From NCBI RefSeq assembly GCF_005771405.1, contig NZ_VAUA01000008.1:62001-126000 (forward strand): a stretch of DNA of 64,000 nucleotides. Reading direction: 5' to 3'. This DNA comes from Parasedimentitalea maritima (lineage in GTDB: Bacteria; Pseudomonadota; Alphaproteobacteria; Rhodobacterales; Rhodobacteraceae). The translations under genes were made by a program, and so were the position numbers. Of this stretch, positions 8,499 through 18,187 are shown piece after piece. Every line of letters starts with the position of its first letter. The first letter of the stretch is position 1. The notes below the pieces were generated by a model that was not told where the DNA came from, searched no databases, and saw only the letters and a list, made by a program, of their open reading frames with translations.

Positions 8499-10700
8499 TC
8501 AGGCCGCTGTTTTTGCTGGATCAAATCGTTTGTAGAAGGTTTGCCCCTTAGCAGCCATTTCGCGCAAAAGCGGCGGGCAGGCGAAACGCTCGCCGAACTG
8601 CTCTTCTAGTTGGTCACATCGTTCGGCGGCGTAAGGTGTACCTAGAATGTCTAGCCAGCTGAGGGGACCACCAGACCAAGGGGCGAAACCCCAGGCCAAA
8701 ATTGCCCCAACATCGCCTTCGCGGATATCTTCTAAGACGCCTTCTTCCAGTGCTCGTACGGCCTCCAATACTTGAACAAACATCAACCGTTCCTGTACTG
8801 CAATCAGATCAGGCTGTTCATCCGCCAATGGATATTTTTCCTGCATTCCCTTCCAGTACTCAACGCGCTTGCCTTTGTCGTCGTACTCAAAGAAACCCGC
8901 ATTGGCCTTGCGGCCCATCCGTCCCAGATCTTCCATCCAGAAAATCAGATCGTCGCCCGGGCTGTCGGGATAGTCGTCTCCCATGGCAGCCTTGGTGGCG
9001 CGGGCAATCTTAGCGCCCAGATCAATAGAGGTTTCATCGTTCAGCTGCACAGGCCCCACAGGGAAACCCAGTTGACGAGCGGCGTTGTCGATCAACGTAG
9101 GTGAGACACCTTCGGTCAACATGCGCAGCCCCTCGTTGATATAAGGAATGATGCAGCGGTTGCAGTAGAAGAACCGTGCATCATTGACCACAATCGGCGT
9201 TTTGCGGATTTGGCGCACATAGTCCAAAGCCTTGGCAACGGCGCGATCCCCAGTCTCTTCACCCTTAATGATTTCCACCAGGAACATTTTCTCAACAGGT
9301 GAGAAGAAGTGGATGCCGATGAATTGTTCTGGGCGCACCGAGGCTTCGGCCAGATCGGTAATGGGCAGCGTCGAGGTGTTGGAGGCAAAGATGCAATCTT
9401 CGGGAATGATCGCCTCGACCTTTTTGGTCATCTCAGCCTTGACGCCGGGGTCTTCGAACACGGCTTCGATGATCAGGTCGCAACCTTTCAGTTGGTCCAG
9501 ATCCGGTGTGGCAGTGATCCGCGCTAACAGGGCGTTTTTCTTCTCAGGGGTGGCTTTTCCGCGCTTGATCCCCTTGTCCATATAGGTCTCGGCGTAGGAT
9601 TTACCTTTATCGGCAGCAGCTTGATCCCGGTCAATCAGAACTACCTCCATGCCAGCCTGGGCGGAGACAAGCGCAATACCAGCCCCCATCATGCCAGCAC
9701 CAAGCACACCAATTTTTTGGACACTTTGGTCTGGGATGTCCTTAGGGCGAACCGCGCCTTTGTCCAAGGCTTCTTTGTTCAGGAACAGCGAGCGGATCAT
9801 GGCGCCGGAAGACGGGTTCATCAGTACTGATGTAAACCAGCGGGCTTCGATTTTTAGCGCTGTGTCGAAATCTACCAGTGCGCCTTCATAGACAGCACTG
9901 AGCAGGGCCTTGGCGGCGGGGAAGGCCCCTTGAGTTTTACTGTGTACCATGGCGCTGGCACCAACAAAGGTCATGAACCCTGCTGGATGATAGGGCGCGC
10001 CACCGGGCATCTTATACCCTTTGGCATCCCAGGGTTTGACAATGTCGGCGGGTTTAGCATTCAACACCCAATCACGGGCTGCTGCTACCGGATCTGAGGT
10101 GACCTCATCCACCATGCCTGCACCTTTGGCCTTTTTGGCCTCTAGCATCTTACCTTCCAGTAGCAAGGGCGAGGCGGCCATAGCGCCAAGTTTGCGGACC
10201 AGGCGGGTGGTACCGCCAGCGCCGGGGAAAATGCCTACCATGATTTCAGGCAAGCCGTATTTTGCCTTTGGATTATCACTGACGAAAATCCGGTGGGTAG
10301 CGAGTGGCAGTTCCATGCCAATACCGGCAGCGGTGCCGGGCAGGGCACTGGCAATAGGTTTACCACCCTTTTTGGTTTTTGGGTCCATGCCTGCACGCTC
10401 AATTTTGCGCAGCAGAGCATGGATTTTCATGACGCCTTCAAACAAACCACGCGCAGGTTCGTCGCCTGCGTCATCCTTCATTTTGGCCAGCAGGTTGAGA
10501 TCCATTCCACCAGCAAAAGATCCATTCTTGCCGGATGTGATGACCACACCTTTGATCTCATCGTCAGCCAACGCCTGATCAATACAGGTATCCAGCTGCG
10601 CCAGACCCTCAAATGACATCACATTCATTGATTTTCCGGGCACATCCCAGGTGATTGTTCCAACGCCGTCGACGTCCTTACTCAGAGTGAATTCGGTCAC
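8499..10700 (-). CDS. fadJ: Bifunctional enoyl-CoA hydratase / 3-hydroxyacyl-CoA dehydrogenase
   Basis: A 733-aa FadB/FadJ-type enzyme catalysing the second and third steps of beta-oxidation. The N-terminal crotonase domain (about 1-190) keeps both catalytic glutamates, in GMELPLA and GLPEIM. The central NAD-binding domain starts at GVLGAGMMGAGI, and the dehydrogenase catalytic histidine is in GIHFFSPVEKM. The start is a GTG forming a GTGA overlap with the stop of the upstream cupin gene. It is the last gene of the minus-strand fatty-acid block and pairs functionally with the thiolase at 11722-12933. Choice of symbol (fadJ versus fadB) is by resemblance only. Confidence 0.93.
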   Translation of the reverse strand: MTEFTLSKDVDGVGTITWDVPGKSMNVMSFEGLAQLDTCIDQALADDEIKGVVITSGKNGSFAGGMDLNLLAKMKDDAGDEPARGLFEGVMKIHALLRKIERAGMDPKTKKGGKPIASALPGTAAGIGMELPLATHRIFVSDNPKAKYGLPEIMVGIFPGAGGTTRLVRKLGAMAASPLLLEGKMLEAKKAKGAGMVDEVTSDPVAAARDWVLNAKPADIVKPWDAKGYKMPGGAPYHPAGFMTFVGASAMVHSKTQGAFPAAKALLSAVYEGALVDFDTALKIEARWFTSVLMNPSSGAMIRSLFLNKEALDKGAVRPKDIPDQSVQKIGVLGAGMMGAGIALVSAQAGMEVVLIDRDQAAADKGKSYAETYMDKGIKRGKATPEKKNALLARITATPDLDQLKGCDLIIEAVFEDPGVKAEMTKKVEAIIPEDCIFASNTSTLPITDLAEASVRPEQFIGIHFFSPVEKMFLVEIIKGEETGDRAVAKALDYVRQIRKTPIVVNDARFFYCNRCIIPYINEGLRMLTEGVSPTLIDNAARQLGFPVGPVQLNDETSIDLGAKIARATKAAMGDDYPDSPGDDLIFWMEDLGRMGRKANAGFFEYDDKGKRVEYWKGMQEKYPLADEQPDLIAVQERLMFVQVLEAVRALEEGVLEDIREGDVGAILAWGFAPWSGGPLSWLDILGTPYAAERCDQLEEQFGERFACPPLLREMAAKGQTFYKRFDPAKTAA

Positions 10701-11182
10701 TGCTCGTCTCCGATCTGTTCAGCCGTCAGGGGGCTGCCGTCTTTGCGGGTAAAGGCGAAACCGTCAGGGTCGACGGTCACCATCATGTCCAAATCGCTAT
10801 AGTAAGCGGTCTCGTTTTCCGTCCGCGTTCCAACAACCAGAAATGCGGCTGGTGCGTCTGTCTTGTTCACCAGATGGTGGCCATTGGCATCGCCAGCAGG
10901 AAAACTGGCGCAATCACCCGGCAGCATATCGTGTTCCCCGTCATCATCGATCAGGGTCAGGGCCCCGGTGGTGATCATCACAAACTCGTCCTGTTTCATG
11001 TGATAGTGGCGCAGCGAAGACAGACCGCCGGGTTCCAGCCGTACGATATTTACACCGTATTGAGTGAGGCCACTGGCATCACCCAACTTCTGGCTACTGC
11101 GCCCTTTGACCTCTGCGTCGAGCTTACCGGGATAGACCGAGCCAGTGCGAAATGGGATTTGGGATAGGTTTAATTTTGGCAT
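10697..11182 (-). CDS. Cupin domain-containing protein
   Basis: A 161-aa single-domain cupin. Motif 1 is RHYHMKQDEF (H-x-H-x4-E) and motif 2 is FPAGDANGHHLVN (P-x-G ... H), so a complete metal site is present. Start: an ATG whose A is the last base of the upstream NADAR stop codon, with GAGGAG 8 nt upstream; a TTG one codon earlier is possible. It sits translationally coupled between the NADAR and fadJ genes, which suggests a linked role, but its substrate is unknown. Confidence 0.8.
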   Translation of the reverse strand: MPKLNLSQIPFRTGSVYPGKLDAEVKGRSSQKLGDASGLTQYGVNIVRLEPGGLSSLRHYHMKQDEFVMITTGALTLIDDDGEHDMLPGDCASFPAGDANGHHLVNKTDAPAAFLVVGTRTENETAYYSDLDMMVTVDPDGFAFTRKDGSPLTAEQIGDEQ

Positions 11183-11715
11183 CAACGATTCTCCTCGGTA
11201 GTGTTTGGTGCACAGGCTTGCGCTTCTTCCGGATAGGTTTCGACAAGCTCTTTACGCACCTGCGTCAGGATTTTTCCCAGAAGGTTTTGCCCAGGCCAGA
11301 GTTCAGGTGGTGTTTGATGTGCATCGGCGGCGTCCAATCCGATTCCCCAAATTGTATCAACAGGACTGGCCTCGACAAGTTGAAGTGGAATTGTGTGGAA
11401 TAGTTTCCGGCGAAGTCCTTTGTTCTGGCCGAACTTGGATCTATTGATCTCGGTTACAATCCGAACTTTATTTTTGTCCCAGTGAGTTTCATCAAACCCA
11501 CGCACCCGTCGACCTAGCGCTTTTTGGCGTCCAGGATCGCCTTCAGAAAGAATCTGCGCAGCAATATCATGATCACCAAATAGAACTGCTTTTTCATACA
11601 TCATCGCTTGCTCGGCAGTTTGAAACTGCTGTTCTGAATGTACAAACTGGCTGTGGGACCACTGGCTAAATGGGCCGGACCAGTAGAAATGATACTTTTC
11701 TTCGTAGTGGCTCAT
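11182..11715 (-). CDS. NADAR family protein (YbiA-like N-glycosidase)
   Basis: A 177-aa protein of the NADAR (DUF1768/YbiA) family. Recognition rests on YHFYWSGPFSQWSHSQF at the N-terminus, the TAEQAMMYEKA block, KALGRRVRGF and WGIGL near the C-terminus. Family members cleave N-glycosidic bonds; known activities include breakdown of early riboflavin intermediates and reversal of ADP-ribosylation of guanine. It starts 6 nt after the thiolase stop and overlaps the cupin, inside a beta-oxidation operon, which is an unexpected setting. Confidence 0.85.
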   Translation of the reverse strand: MSHYEEKYHFYWSGPFSQWSHSQFVHSEQQFQTAEQAMMYEKAVLFGDHDIAAQILSEGDPGRQKALGRRVRGFDETHWDKNKVRIVTEINRSKFGQNKGLRRKLFHTIPLQLVEASPVDTIWGIGLDAADAHQTPPELWPGQNLLGKILTQVRKELVETYPEEAQACAPNTTEENR

Positions 11716-11721
11716 ACTGTA

Positions 11722-12933
11722 TCACACGCGCTCGATTATTGTTGCGGCACCCATCCCGGATGCGATGCAGAGGGTGGCCAGGCCTGTTTCTTTATCCTGA
11801 CGTTCCAGTTCGTCCAGCAAGGTGCCGATGATGATTGCACCAGTCGCGCCCAGAGGGTGCCCCATGGCGATTGAACCACCGTTGACGTTGACGACATTTG
11901 GATCGACATCAAATGCCTGCTGAAAGCGTAATACAACCGAGGCAAAGGCTTCGTTGACTTCGAACAGATCGATGTCACCAATTGCCATGCCATTATCAGA
12001 CAGAATTTTTTGTGTCACCGGAACCGGACCCGTCAGCATAATGGTGGGGTCTGTGCCAATTTTGGCGGTGGCTTTGATGCGCGCACGCGGCGTCAGGCCA
12101 TATTCTTCGCCAAATTCCTTGTTACCGATTAAAACCGCAGCGGCTCCATCGACGATTCCGGATGAGTTGCCAGCGTGGTGGATGTGATTGACCCGTTCCA
12201 TATGCGGGTACTTCAGCATTGCGACTTTATCGAAACCGGGCATCACTTCACCCATCATCTGGAACGCGGGGTTCAGCGCGCCCAAACTTTGCATGTCTGT
12301 GCCGGGACGCATGTATTCATCGCGGTCCAGGATCAACAAGTCATTCTGATCTCGGACGGAGATGACGGATTTATCAAACCGCCCATCATCCCAGGCAGCT
12401 TTCGCGCGGCGTTGCGATTCAACAGCCAGCGCGTCAGCCTGATCACGAGAAAATCCGTACTCAGTAGCGATGATATCAGCTGAGATGCCCTGAGGCACAA
12501 AATAGCTGTCCATGGCAAGAGATGGATCCACCGCAATAGCAGCACCATCGCTGCCCATCCCCACGCGGCCCATCATTTCAACACCACCAGCGATGTAAGC
12601 GTTGCCAGCGCCGCCTTTAATTTGGTTTGCGGCCAGGTTCACGGCTTCCATACCTGAAGCACAAAAACGGTTGATAGACAGGCCGGGGATGGACTGGTCC
12701 AAATCGGATGCCAACACCGCCGAACGGGCCAGACAACCGCCTTGTTCCATCACCTGCGTGACATTGCCCCAGATCACGTCTTCGACAGCGTGGCCGTCCA
12801 GATTGTTCCTGTCTTTGACGGCGTTGAGCGTCAAAGCGGACAGGCGTAGCGAGGTCACCTCGTGCAGGCTGCCATCTTTGCGGCCCTTGCCACGCGGCGT
12901 GCGTAGCGCATCATAGATATAGGCATCGGTCAT
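11722..12933 (-). CDS. fadA: Acetyl-CoA C-acyltransferase (thiolase)
   Basis: A 403-aa thiolase that releases acetyl-CoA in the last step of beta-oxidation. The nucleophile Cys91 is in [10 protein letters not shown], the catalytic histidine in GHPLGATGA, and the C-terminal active-site cysteine in LCIASGMGA. Length matches FadA/PcaF-type enzymes. The ATG has GGAG 7 nt upstream. It lies in the same run as fadJ, two acyl-CoA dehydrogenases and a MerR regulator, favouring a degradative role over acetoacetyl-CoA synthesis. Confidence 0.92.
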   Translation of the reverse strand: MTDAYIYDALRTPRGKGRKDGSLHEVTSLRLSALTLNAVKDRNNLDGHAVEDVIWGNVTQVMEQGGCLARSAVLASDLDQSIPGLSINRFCASGMEAVNLAANQIKGGAGNAYIAGGVEMMGRVGMGSDGAAIAVDPSLAMDSYFVPQGISADIIATEYGFSRDQADALAVESQRRAKAAWDDGRFDKSVISVRDQNDLLILDRDEYMRPGTDMQSLGALNPAFQMMGEVMPGFDKVAMLKYPHMERVNHIHHAGNSSGIVDGAAAVLIGNKEFGEEYGLTPRARIKATAKIGTDPTIMLTGPVPVTQKILSDNGMAIGDIDLFEVNEAFASVVLRFQQAFDVDPNVVNVNGGSIAMGHPLGATGAIIIGTLLDELERQDKETGLATLCIASGMGAATIIERV

Positions 12934-13015
12934 GTTGTTGCTCCGGCTTTGGATTTTTGTGCTATCCGGTTGAATAGGTTTGCCCGGTTAGAAGCATCAG
13001 GCATTCGAAACTACC

Positions 13016-13648
13016 TTAGGCTCTATCCGACGGATTGCCGGGCATTAAATCATATGGGTGTTTCCAGCCGGGCAGGGCGCTGATACGATTCAGCCAGGCG
13101 TCGATGTTGGGATAGTCCTTGCGATCAAAACCAAATGGCTCTTCGTAAAACAGGTAACCGCAACACGTCAGATCTGCATTGGTCAGCTCGTCGCCAACAA
13201 TCCAGTCGCGACCTTCCAGATGGTGGTTCAATGTTTTAAACGCGGCCCTAAGTCGCCCAAGCATGAAAGCAATCACATCGGCTGGGCGCTTTTCTTCAGG
13301 TAGAAAGTTCATCAGAAAACGGGTCATACCCACTTGGCTGGACAGTTTGTGATTGTCCCACAGGACCCAACGCAGCACCTCATACTTGTCCTCAGGTTTG
13401 CCGCCGAATTTACCGGTTTTGTCTGTGATGTACTGTTGGATGACGCCGGACTGAGACAAGCGAACATCGCCATCTATCATCACCGGGGCCTCGGCCATGA
13501 CGTTCAAATCCCGGTATTCACTCGTACGGTGAACGCCACTGAAGAAGTCAACAAAAACTGGCTCCCAGTCTTGTCCAGCCAGTTCAAGCGCAAGCGCGGC
13601 TTTGTAGGAGTGGCCGCTTTCGCCAAAGCAATGTAGTTTAATCGTCAT
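13016..13648 (-). CDS. Glutathione S-transferase family protein
   Basis: A 210-aa protein with an N-terminal thioredoxin-like domain (KLHCFGESGHSYKAALAL at the glutathione site; EAPVMIDGD holds the usual cis-proline; LSQSGVI binds the gamma-glutamyl group) and a helical C-terminal domain. The start is the ATG at 13648 (MTIKLHCF), with AGGAG upstream; an upstream in-frame ATG overlaps the previous gene and lacks a site. It lies between an acyl-CoA dehydrogenase and the thiolase, so a role in handling reactive acyl or enoyl compounds is possible but inferred from position only. Confidence 0.85.
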   Translation of the reverse strand: MTIKLHCFGESGHSYKAALALELAGQDWEPVFVDFFSGVHRTSEYRDLNVMAEAPVMIDGDVRLSQSGVIQQYITDKTGKFGGKPEDKYEVLRWVLWDNHKLSSQVGMTRFLMNFLPEEKRPADVIAFMLGRLRAAFKTLNHHLEGRDWIVGDELTNADLTCCGYLFYEEPFGFDRKDYPNIDAWLNRISALPGWKHPYDLMPGNPSDRA

Positions 13649-13698
13649 AGTGTACTCCTGAATCCTTCCTGGTGCAGGTGCTTGACCTGCAAATATTT

Positions 13699-14856
13699 TC
13701 AAAGGCTACGAGAAATCAGTTCTTTCATGATTTCATTGGTGCCGCCGTAGATCCGCTGCACCCGAGCATCAGTCCACATCTCGCCAACGGCGTACTCTTG
13801 CATGAACCCATAGCCGCCGTGCTGTTGCAAGCATTCGTCCAGTACTTCGCCCTGAGTATCGGTGATCCAGTATTTGGCCATCGCGGCTTTCTCGACGGTC
13901 AATTCGCCACGTAGATGATCCGCCATGCATTCATCGAAAAAGGCACGGGCGACTTTGGTTTTGGTCAGGCATTCAACCAGTTTGAAGCGGGTGTTCTGGA
14001 ACTGGGTTAGCGGCCCACCAAAAGCTTCACGTTCTTTGCAATAGGCGATGGTGCGTGCAACGGCACCTTCCATTGCGCCAATTGCACCGGCTGCGATGAT
14101 CAGCCGTTCTTGTGGCAGCTGCTGCATCATCTGGTAGAACCCTTGACCCTCGGCATTGCCAAGGATGTTTTCGGGTGGAATTTCGACATTGTCGAAAAAC
14201 AGTTCAGATGTGTCCGCCGCATGTTGACCGATTTTCTCAAGATTGCGGCCGCGCTGAAACCCCGTTGCACCATCGGTTTCGACAACGACCAGCGAGACGC
14301 CTTTGGATCCCAGAGATGGGTCCGTTTTGGCGGCGACGATGATCAGATTGGCATGTTGGCCATTGGTGATAAAGGTCTTTTGTCCGCTTAGGCGATAGGC
14401 ATTTCCGTCGCGGATCGCCTTGGTTTTGATGCTTTGCACATCAGATCCGGTAGAAGGTTCGGTCATGGCCAAGGCGCCAACCATTTCACCTGACACCATT
14501 TTGGGCAGCCAGCGCTGTTTTTGCTCTTCACTGCCGTAGGCAAGGATATAGTGAGCAACGATGCCAGAGTGGATGCCGGCCCCCCAGCTTGCGAGATTGG
14601 CGCGGCTGCCTTCGATCAGGATCGCAGCTTCGTGGCCGAAATCTCCACCCGCGCCGCCATATTCTTCGGGGATGGAGGGACATAAGAGACCCAATTCACC
14701 GGCCTGATCCCAGGTGTTCCTGTCCATCATACCCTGTTTGCGCCAAGTGTCGTATTTGGGCATCCATTCGTTGGTGATAAACTGGGCGGTCATATCAGAT
14801 AACATCTGATGTTCGTCGGTCATCCAGGTGGACTTTGTCGCGGTCATTGGTATCAT
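13699..14856 (-). CDS. Acyl-CoA dehydrogenase
   Basis: A 385-aa flavoenzyme of the standard acyl-CoA dehydrogenase fold, introducing the 2,3-double bond in acyl-CoA and passing electrons to ETF. FAD-binding signature [16 protein letters not shown] is present, and the catalytic base is the glutamate in [11 protein letters not shown] second ATG lies three codons downstream; GGGAGAG upstream is close to either. It is the second dehydrogenase of this operon and lacks the extra C-terminal domain of the one at 15156-16937. Confidence 0.92.
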   Translation of the reverse strand: MIPMTATKSTWMTDEHQMLSDMTAQFITNEWMPKYDTWRKQGMMDRNTWDQAGELGLLCPSIPEEYGGAGGDFGHEAAILIEGSRANLASWGAGIHSGIVAHYILAYGSEEQKQRWLPKMVSGEMVGALAMTEPSTGSDVQSIKTKAIRDGNAYRLSGQKTFITNGQHANLIIVAAKTDPSLGSKGVSLVVVETDGATGFQRGRNLEKIGQHAADTSELFFDNVEIPPENILGNAEGQGFYQMMQQLPQERLIIAAGAIGAMEGAVARTIAYCKEREAFGGPLTQFQNTRFKLVECLTKTKVARAFFDECMADHLRGELTVEKAAMAKYWITDTQGEVLDECLQQHGGYGFMQEYAVGEMWTDARVQRIYGGTNEIMKELISRSL

Positions 14857-14891
14857 GTCTCTCCCTTAGGCGTGCTTGTGTCAGCACTTGC

Positions 14892-15104
14892 CTATCTTTT
14901 TCTGTCGTCCAGATCGGCGTTGAACAAGCGCAGCCGGTGGGTCAGGTTTTCAGTATCGGTCACGCTGTCGAAGTTTTCGAACAAGAATGACAGCGCTTCA
15001 CCTTCATCGAGCCCCGCATCTGAGGAAAATCGTTTGAGACGGCGATAGCCGTCTTCTGTCATGGCCACTGGAAAGCGGCGGGTCAGGCGGAACCGTTTAG
15101 GCAT
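14892..15104 (-). CDS. Small conserved-looking protein of unknown function (70 aa)
   Basis: A 70-aa basic protein, beginning MPKRFRLTRRF and ending in charged residues. AAGGATGAG lies just upstream of the ATG, and the gaps to both neighbours are short (35 and 51 bp). It falls in line with the operon and has the same codon style, so I take it as a real gene. The pattern TEDGYRRLKRFSSDAGLDEGEALSF suggests helices, possibly ribbon-helix-helix-like, but no family is recognised with certainty. Confidence 0.6.
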   Translation of the reverse strand: MPKRFRLTRRFPVAMTEDGYRRLKRFSSDAGLDEGEALSFLFENFDSVTDTENLTHRLRLFNADLDDRKR

Positions 15105-15155
15105 GTCTCATCCTTGGGTCGTGTGTAGAGCGGCGGGGATGTCCCCGCCATCTCG

Positions 15156-16937
15156 TTAAAAGTGAGTCGCATCCAGAGCCATAACTGTGTCTGCACCGCT
15201 GGTAATGCGGGTGAGATGCAGGGCCGTGGCAGGCAAGCGACGTGCCATGTAATAACGGCCAGTGATTAGTTTTGTCTCATAGAACGCCGCGTCAGAGGAC
15301 CCGGCGTCAAGCGCGCTCTGTGCCGCTTTGGCCATCTGTGCCCACATCTGCCCCAAACACACATGACCAAACATATGCATGAAGTCATAGGACCCAGCCA
15401 AAGCATGGTTAGGGTTTTTCACCCCGTTTTGCATGAAATACATGCCAGCGGCCTGCAGGTCCTTGCTCGCCGATTTAAGCGGTTCGATAAAGTCGGCGGT
15501 AAAAGCTTCGGAAATGGTGCTGTTTTCCTTGCAGAAGGTTTTGACCATTTCGAAAAACGCCATGACGTGCTTGCCACCATCAACCGCTAGCTTGCGTCCG
15601 ACTAGATCTAATGCCTGAACGCCATTAGCGCCTTCATAGATCTGGGCAATACGCGCATCACGCGTGAACTGGCTCATCCCATGTTCTTCGATGTAGCCGT
15701 GGCCGCCAAACACCTGCTGGGCGCGTACGGTCATGTCATAACCTTCGTCGGTTAGAAAGCCCTTGATTACCGGGGTCAACAGCGACACCAAACCGTCAGC
15801 GTCCTTGTCATTGTTTCGGTGGGCCGCATCGATCATGCTAGCACCCCAAAACAGGAACGCGCGACCACCTTCGGTAAAACTTTTCTGATCCATCAGAGAA
15901 CGACGGATGTCGGGATGCACGATCAGCGGGTCGGCGGGCCCATCTGGGTTCTTGGTCCCAGTCACATCACGCCCCTGTAAACGATCCTTGGCGTAGTCTA
16001 CCGCATTTTGATAAGCGGCTTCGGCCTGGGATACGCCTTGCATACCAACACCCAGCCGGGCCTCGTTCATCATTGTGAACATAGCGCGCATACCCTTATG
16101 CGCCTCGCCCAGCAGGTAGCCGGTGGCGTCGTCATAGTTCATCACACAGGTTGAGTTTCCGTGGATGCCCATTTTCTTTTCGATGTTGCCAACTGATACG
16201 CCGTTGCGCGCGCCCAATGTGCCATCATCATTGACCAGAAACTTGGGGACAATAAACAGGCTGACACCTTTGATACCATCTGGCCCACCGGGGATTTTGG
16301 CCAGTACCAAATGGATGATGTTGTCGGCCATGTCATGTTCGCCGGCAGAGATGAAAATCTTCTGGCCCGAGATTTTATAGCTACCGTTTTCTTGTGGCTC
16401 TGCCTTTGTACGCATCAGGCCCAAATCGGTACCACAATGTGGTTCGGTCAGGTTCATGGTGCCCGTCCAGTCACAGGAGACCATTTTAGGAAGATAGGTG
16501 TCCTTTTGGGCGTCTGTTCCATGTGCCAAGATGGCTGAGGCCGCACCATGGGTCAGGCCCTGGTACATTGTAAATGCCTGGTTGGAGCCGGAAAACATCT
16601 CGCTTATTGCGGTGCCAATAACATATGGCATGTTCTGGCCACCGTATTGCTCAGGCATGTCTATCCCGGTCCAGCCGCCTTCTTTCATCTGATCGAATGC
16701 GGCCTTAAACCCAGAGGGCGTCCGGACCATACCATTTTCCAAGACGCAGCCTTCGGTATCACCAATGACGTTGAGCGGTTGTAGCACTTCACTTGAAATC
16801 TTGCCGGCTTCTTCCAGAATGGCATTGGTGAAATCTGGGTCCAGATCGCTGTAGCCAGGCACGCTGGAGGTGGTGACTTTCAAAACGTCGTGCAGCAAAA
16901 ACTGCATGTCTTTTGTAGGGGCGGTGTAGATAGGCAT
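15156..16937 (-). CDS. Acyl-CoA dehydrogenase with extra C-terminal domain (DmdC-like)
   Basis: A 593-aa acyl-CoA dehydrogenase. The FAD signature is [19 protein letters not shown] and the catalytic glutamate is in [14 protein letters not shown]. It is about 200 residues longer than common family members because of an acyl-CoA dehydrogenase C-terminal-like domain. This architecture and length match the Roseobacter DmdC (methylmercaptopropionyl-CoA dehydrogenase) group and long-chain relatives. GGGAG precedes the ATG. It follows a MerR gene by 80 bp and begins the catabolic part of the operon. Substrate cannot be fixed from sequence. Confidence 0.88.
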   Translation of the reverse strand: MPIYTAPTKDMQFLLHDVLKVTTSSVPGYSDLDPDFTNAILEEAGKISSEVLQPLNVIGDTEGCVLENGMVRTPSGFKAAFDQMKEGGWTGIDMPEQYGGQNMPYVIGTAISEMFSGSNQAFTMYQGLTHGAASAILAHGTDAQKDTYLPKMVSCDWTGTMNLTEPHCGTDLGLMRTKAEPQENGSYKISGQKIFISAGEHDMADNIIHLVLAKIPGGPDGIKGVSLFIVPKFLVNDDGTLGARNGVSVGNIEKKMGIHGNSTCVMNYDDATGYLLGEAHKGMRAMFTMMNEARLGVGMQGVSQAEAAYQNAVDYAKDRLQGRDVTGTKNPDGPADPLIVHPDIRRSLMDQKSFTEGGRAFLFWGASMIDAAHRNNDKDADGLVSLLTPVIKGFLTDEGYDMTVRAQQVFGGHGYIEEHGMSQFTRDARIAQIYEGANGVQALDLVGRKLAVDGGKHVMAFFEMVKTFCKENSTISEAFTADFIEPLKSASKDLQAAGMYFMQNGVKNPNHALAGSYDFMHMFGHVCLGQMWAQMAKAAQSALDAGSSDAAFYETKLITGRYYMARRLPATALHLTRITSGADTVMALDATHF

Positions 16938-17017
16938 TTGGTGCTCCCTCGTAACAGGATACGGTGGTATGTTAGATGCCCCCAGCAGGGGGGCTATTTT
17001 TTGTGAGTGCAGCTGGC

Positions 17018-17419
17018 CTATTCGGCGGCTTTTTTGCTAATTTTTGCCGAGGCGATGACTTTTTCACCCCACTTCAATTGCTGCTTCAGGTCTTCGATGG
17101 CTTCATTCAGCTCATCCCGCTGGCGTTCCATATCTGCCAGGCGGTCGCAGGCTATGTCGTAGGTGCGTGACAGCTGAGTGTGTTGTTGATCCCCCATGTG
17201 GTAGAGATCGAGCAGCTGTCGGATCTCTTCCAGGCTAAAACCAAAGCGCTTGCCGCGAAGGATAAGTTTAAGACGGGCTCTGTCACGTTTGGTGAACAGT
17301 CGTTTCTGGCCCTCACGAATTGGAAACAAGAGTTCCTTGGCTTCGTAAAATCGCAGGGTTCGTGGCGTTACATCGTATGCATCGCACATCTCGCGAATGG
17401 TCATGGTGTCTTCGGTCAT
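17018..17419 (-). CDS. MerR family transcriptional regulator (first copy)
   Basis: A 133-aa regulator. The winged-helix DNA-binding part is [25 protein letters not shown], followed by a wing ([27 protein letters not shown]) and a coiled coil (about 75-120). No metal-binding cysteine loop is present, so it belongs to the LiuR/PaaX-context group of MerR proteins that control acyl-CoA catabolism. It is the first gene of the nine-gene minus-strand block and probably autoregulates it through the dyad at 17486-17501. Confidence 0.88.
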   Translation of the reverse strand: MTEDTMTIREMCDAYDVTPRTLRFYEAKELLFPIREGQKRLFTKRDRARLKLILRGKRFGFSLEEIRQLLDLYHMGDQQHTQLSRTYDIACDRLADMERQRDELNEAIEDLKQQLKWGEKVIASAKISKKAAE

Positions 17420-17485
17420 CTTGATCCCTCTCGCTGCAATGCAGTCTTCATGCTGTGCACTTCGAGTGTAATATACAGTACAATC

Positions 17486-17501
17486 TTGACGTTTACGTAA
17501 G
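17486..17501 (-). promoter_or_regulatory. Candidate MerR/LiuR-type operator
   Basis: TTGACGTTTACGTAAG forms an imperfect dyad of ACGT steps about 67-82 bp upstream of the first MerR start codon. Sequences of this kind are typical of LiuR-like regulators of fatty and branched-chain acid catabolism. Identification is by resemblance from memory. Confidence 0.5.
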
Positions 17502-17699
17502 CTGTACGCAACGTCAGTTTGATTTGTGACGTTGGGTTCAATGGCACCAGCCCTGCTTTTTAGGGCGACCGCACCGTTAAAAACACATAATTGTGCCGCC
17601 CGCAGAGGCGATTAAGACTGTGGGTGGGTTCAAGAACCGAAAGAGGCGTTACCGACCACTTGGGAGGCAATTGCATCTACAGTGTTACAAGACCAGATA

Positions 17700-18068
17700 T
17701 CAGGTAATCTCGCGAGCTGCGGTCTCACGCAAGCTGGTCAGTTCACTCAAGGCTTCATCCAGCTGCTCGCGTTGCGCTTTGAGTTCGATCATCTGGCGGT
17801 CGGCCATTTCCAAAAAGGCTTGGGCTTGGGCTTGATCGCCCTCATTTTCGTAGATCAGCAGCCACTGGCGAATCTCTTCCAGCTGAAAACCAAACTTGCG
17901 GCCACGCATGATCAACTTCATCCGCGCGCGTTCTCGGGCGGTATAGAAGCGGGATCGGCCTTCGCGGTCGGGCTGGAGCAGTTCAATGTATTCATAATAG
18001 CGAAGGGTACGTGGCGTTACATCAAACGCCGCGCACATCTCTTTGAATGACAATCTGGCTTCGGTCAT
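17700..18068 (-). CDS. MerR family transcriptional regulator (second copy)
   Basis: A 122-aa paralogue of the MerR protein at 17018-17419; both have [19 protein letters not shown]-type helices, the same LKLI/MKLI-RGRKFGF wing and a C-terminal coiled coil. The start is the ATG at 18068 with AGGAGG upstream; a longer frame reading to 18155 lacks a site and would intrude into the divergent promoter. It is transcribed away from two thioesterase genes, which it may control. Confidence 0.87.
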   Translation of the reverse strand: MTEARLSFKEMCAAFDVTPRTLRYYEYIELLQPDREGRSRFYTARERARMKLIMRGRKFGFQLEEIRQWLLIYENEGDQAQAQAFLEMADRQMIELKAQREQLDEALSELTSLRETAAREIT

Positions 18069-18149
18069 CCACGATCCTCCTTTTGAGGGCAACCTAGGCA
18101 CTTGCTTTGTGTAGTGCAACAGGTGGGGTTGCTCATTCAGGCAGGTGCA

Positions 18150-18167
18150 GCGCATAAAGCTATGCGC
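18150..18167. promoter_or_regulatory. Inverted repeat in divergent MerR/thioesterase promoter
   Basis: GCGCAT and ATGCGC pair perfectly around a 6-nt spacer (AAAGCT) just 20 bp before the first thioesterase ATG. It could be an operator for the neighbouring MerR protein or a small hairpin in the leader. Confidence 0.3.
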
Positions 18168-18187
18168 AATTTGAAAGGGACAGCTAC

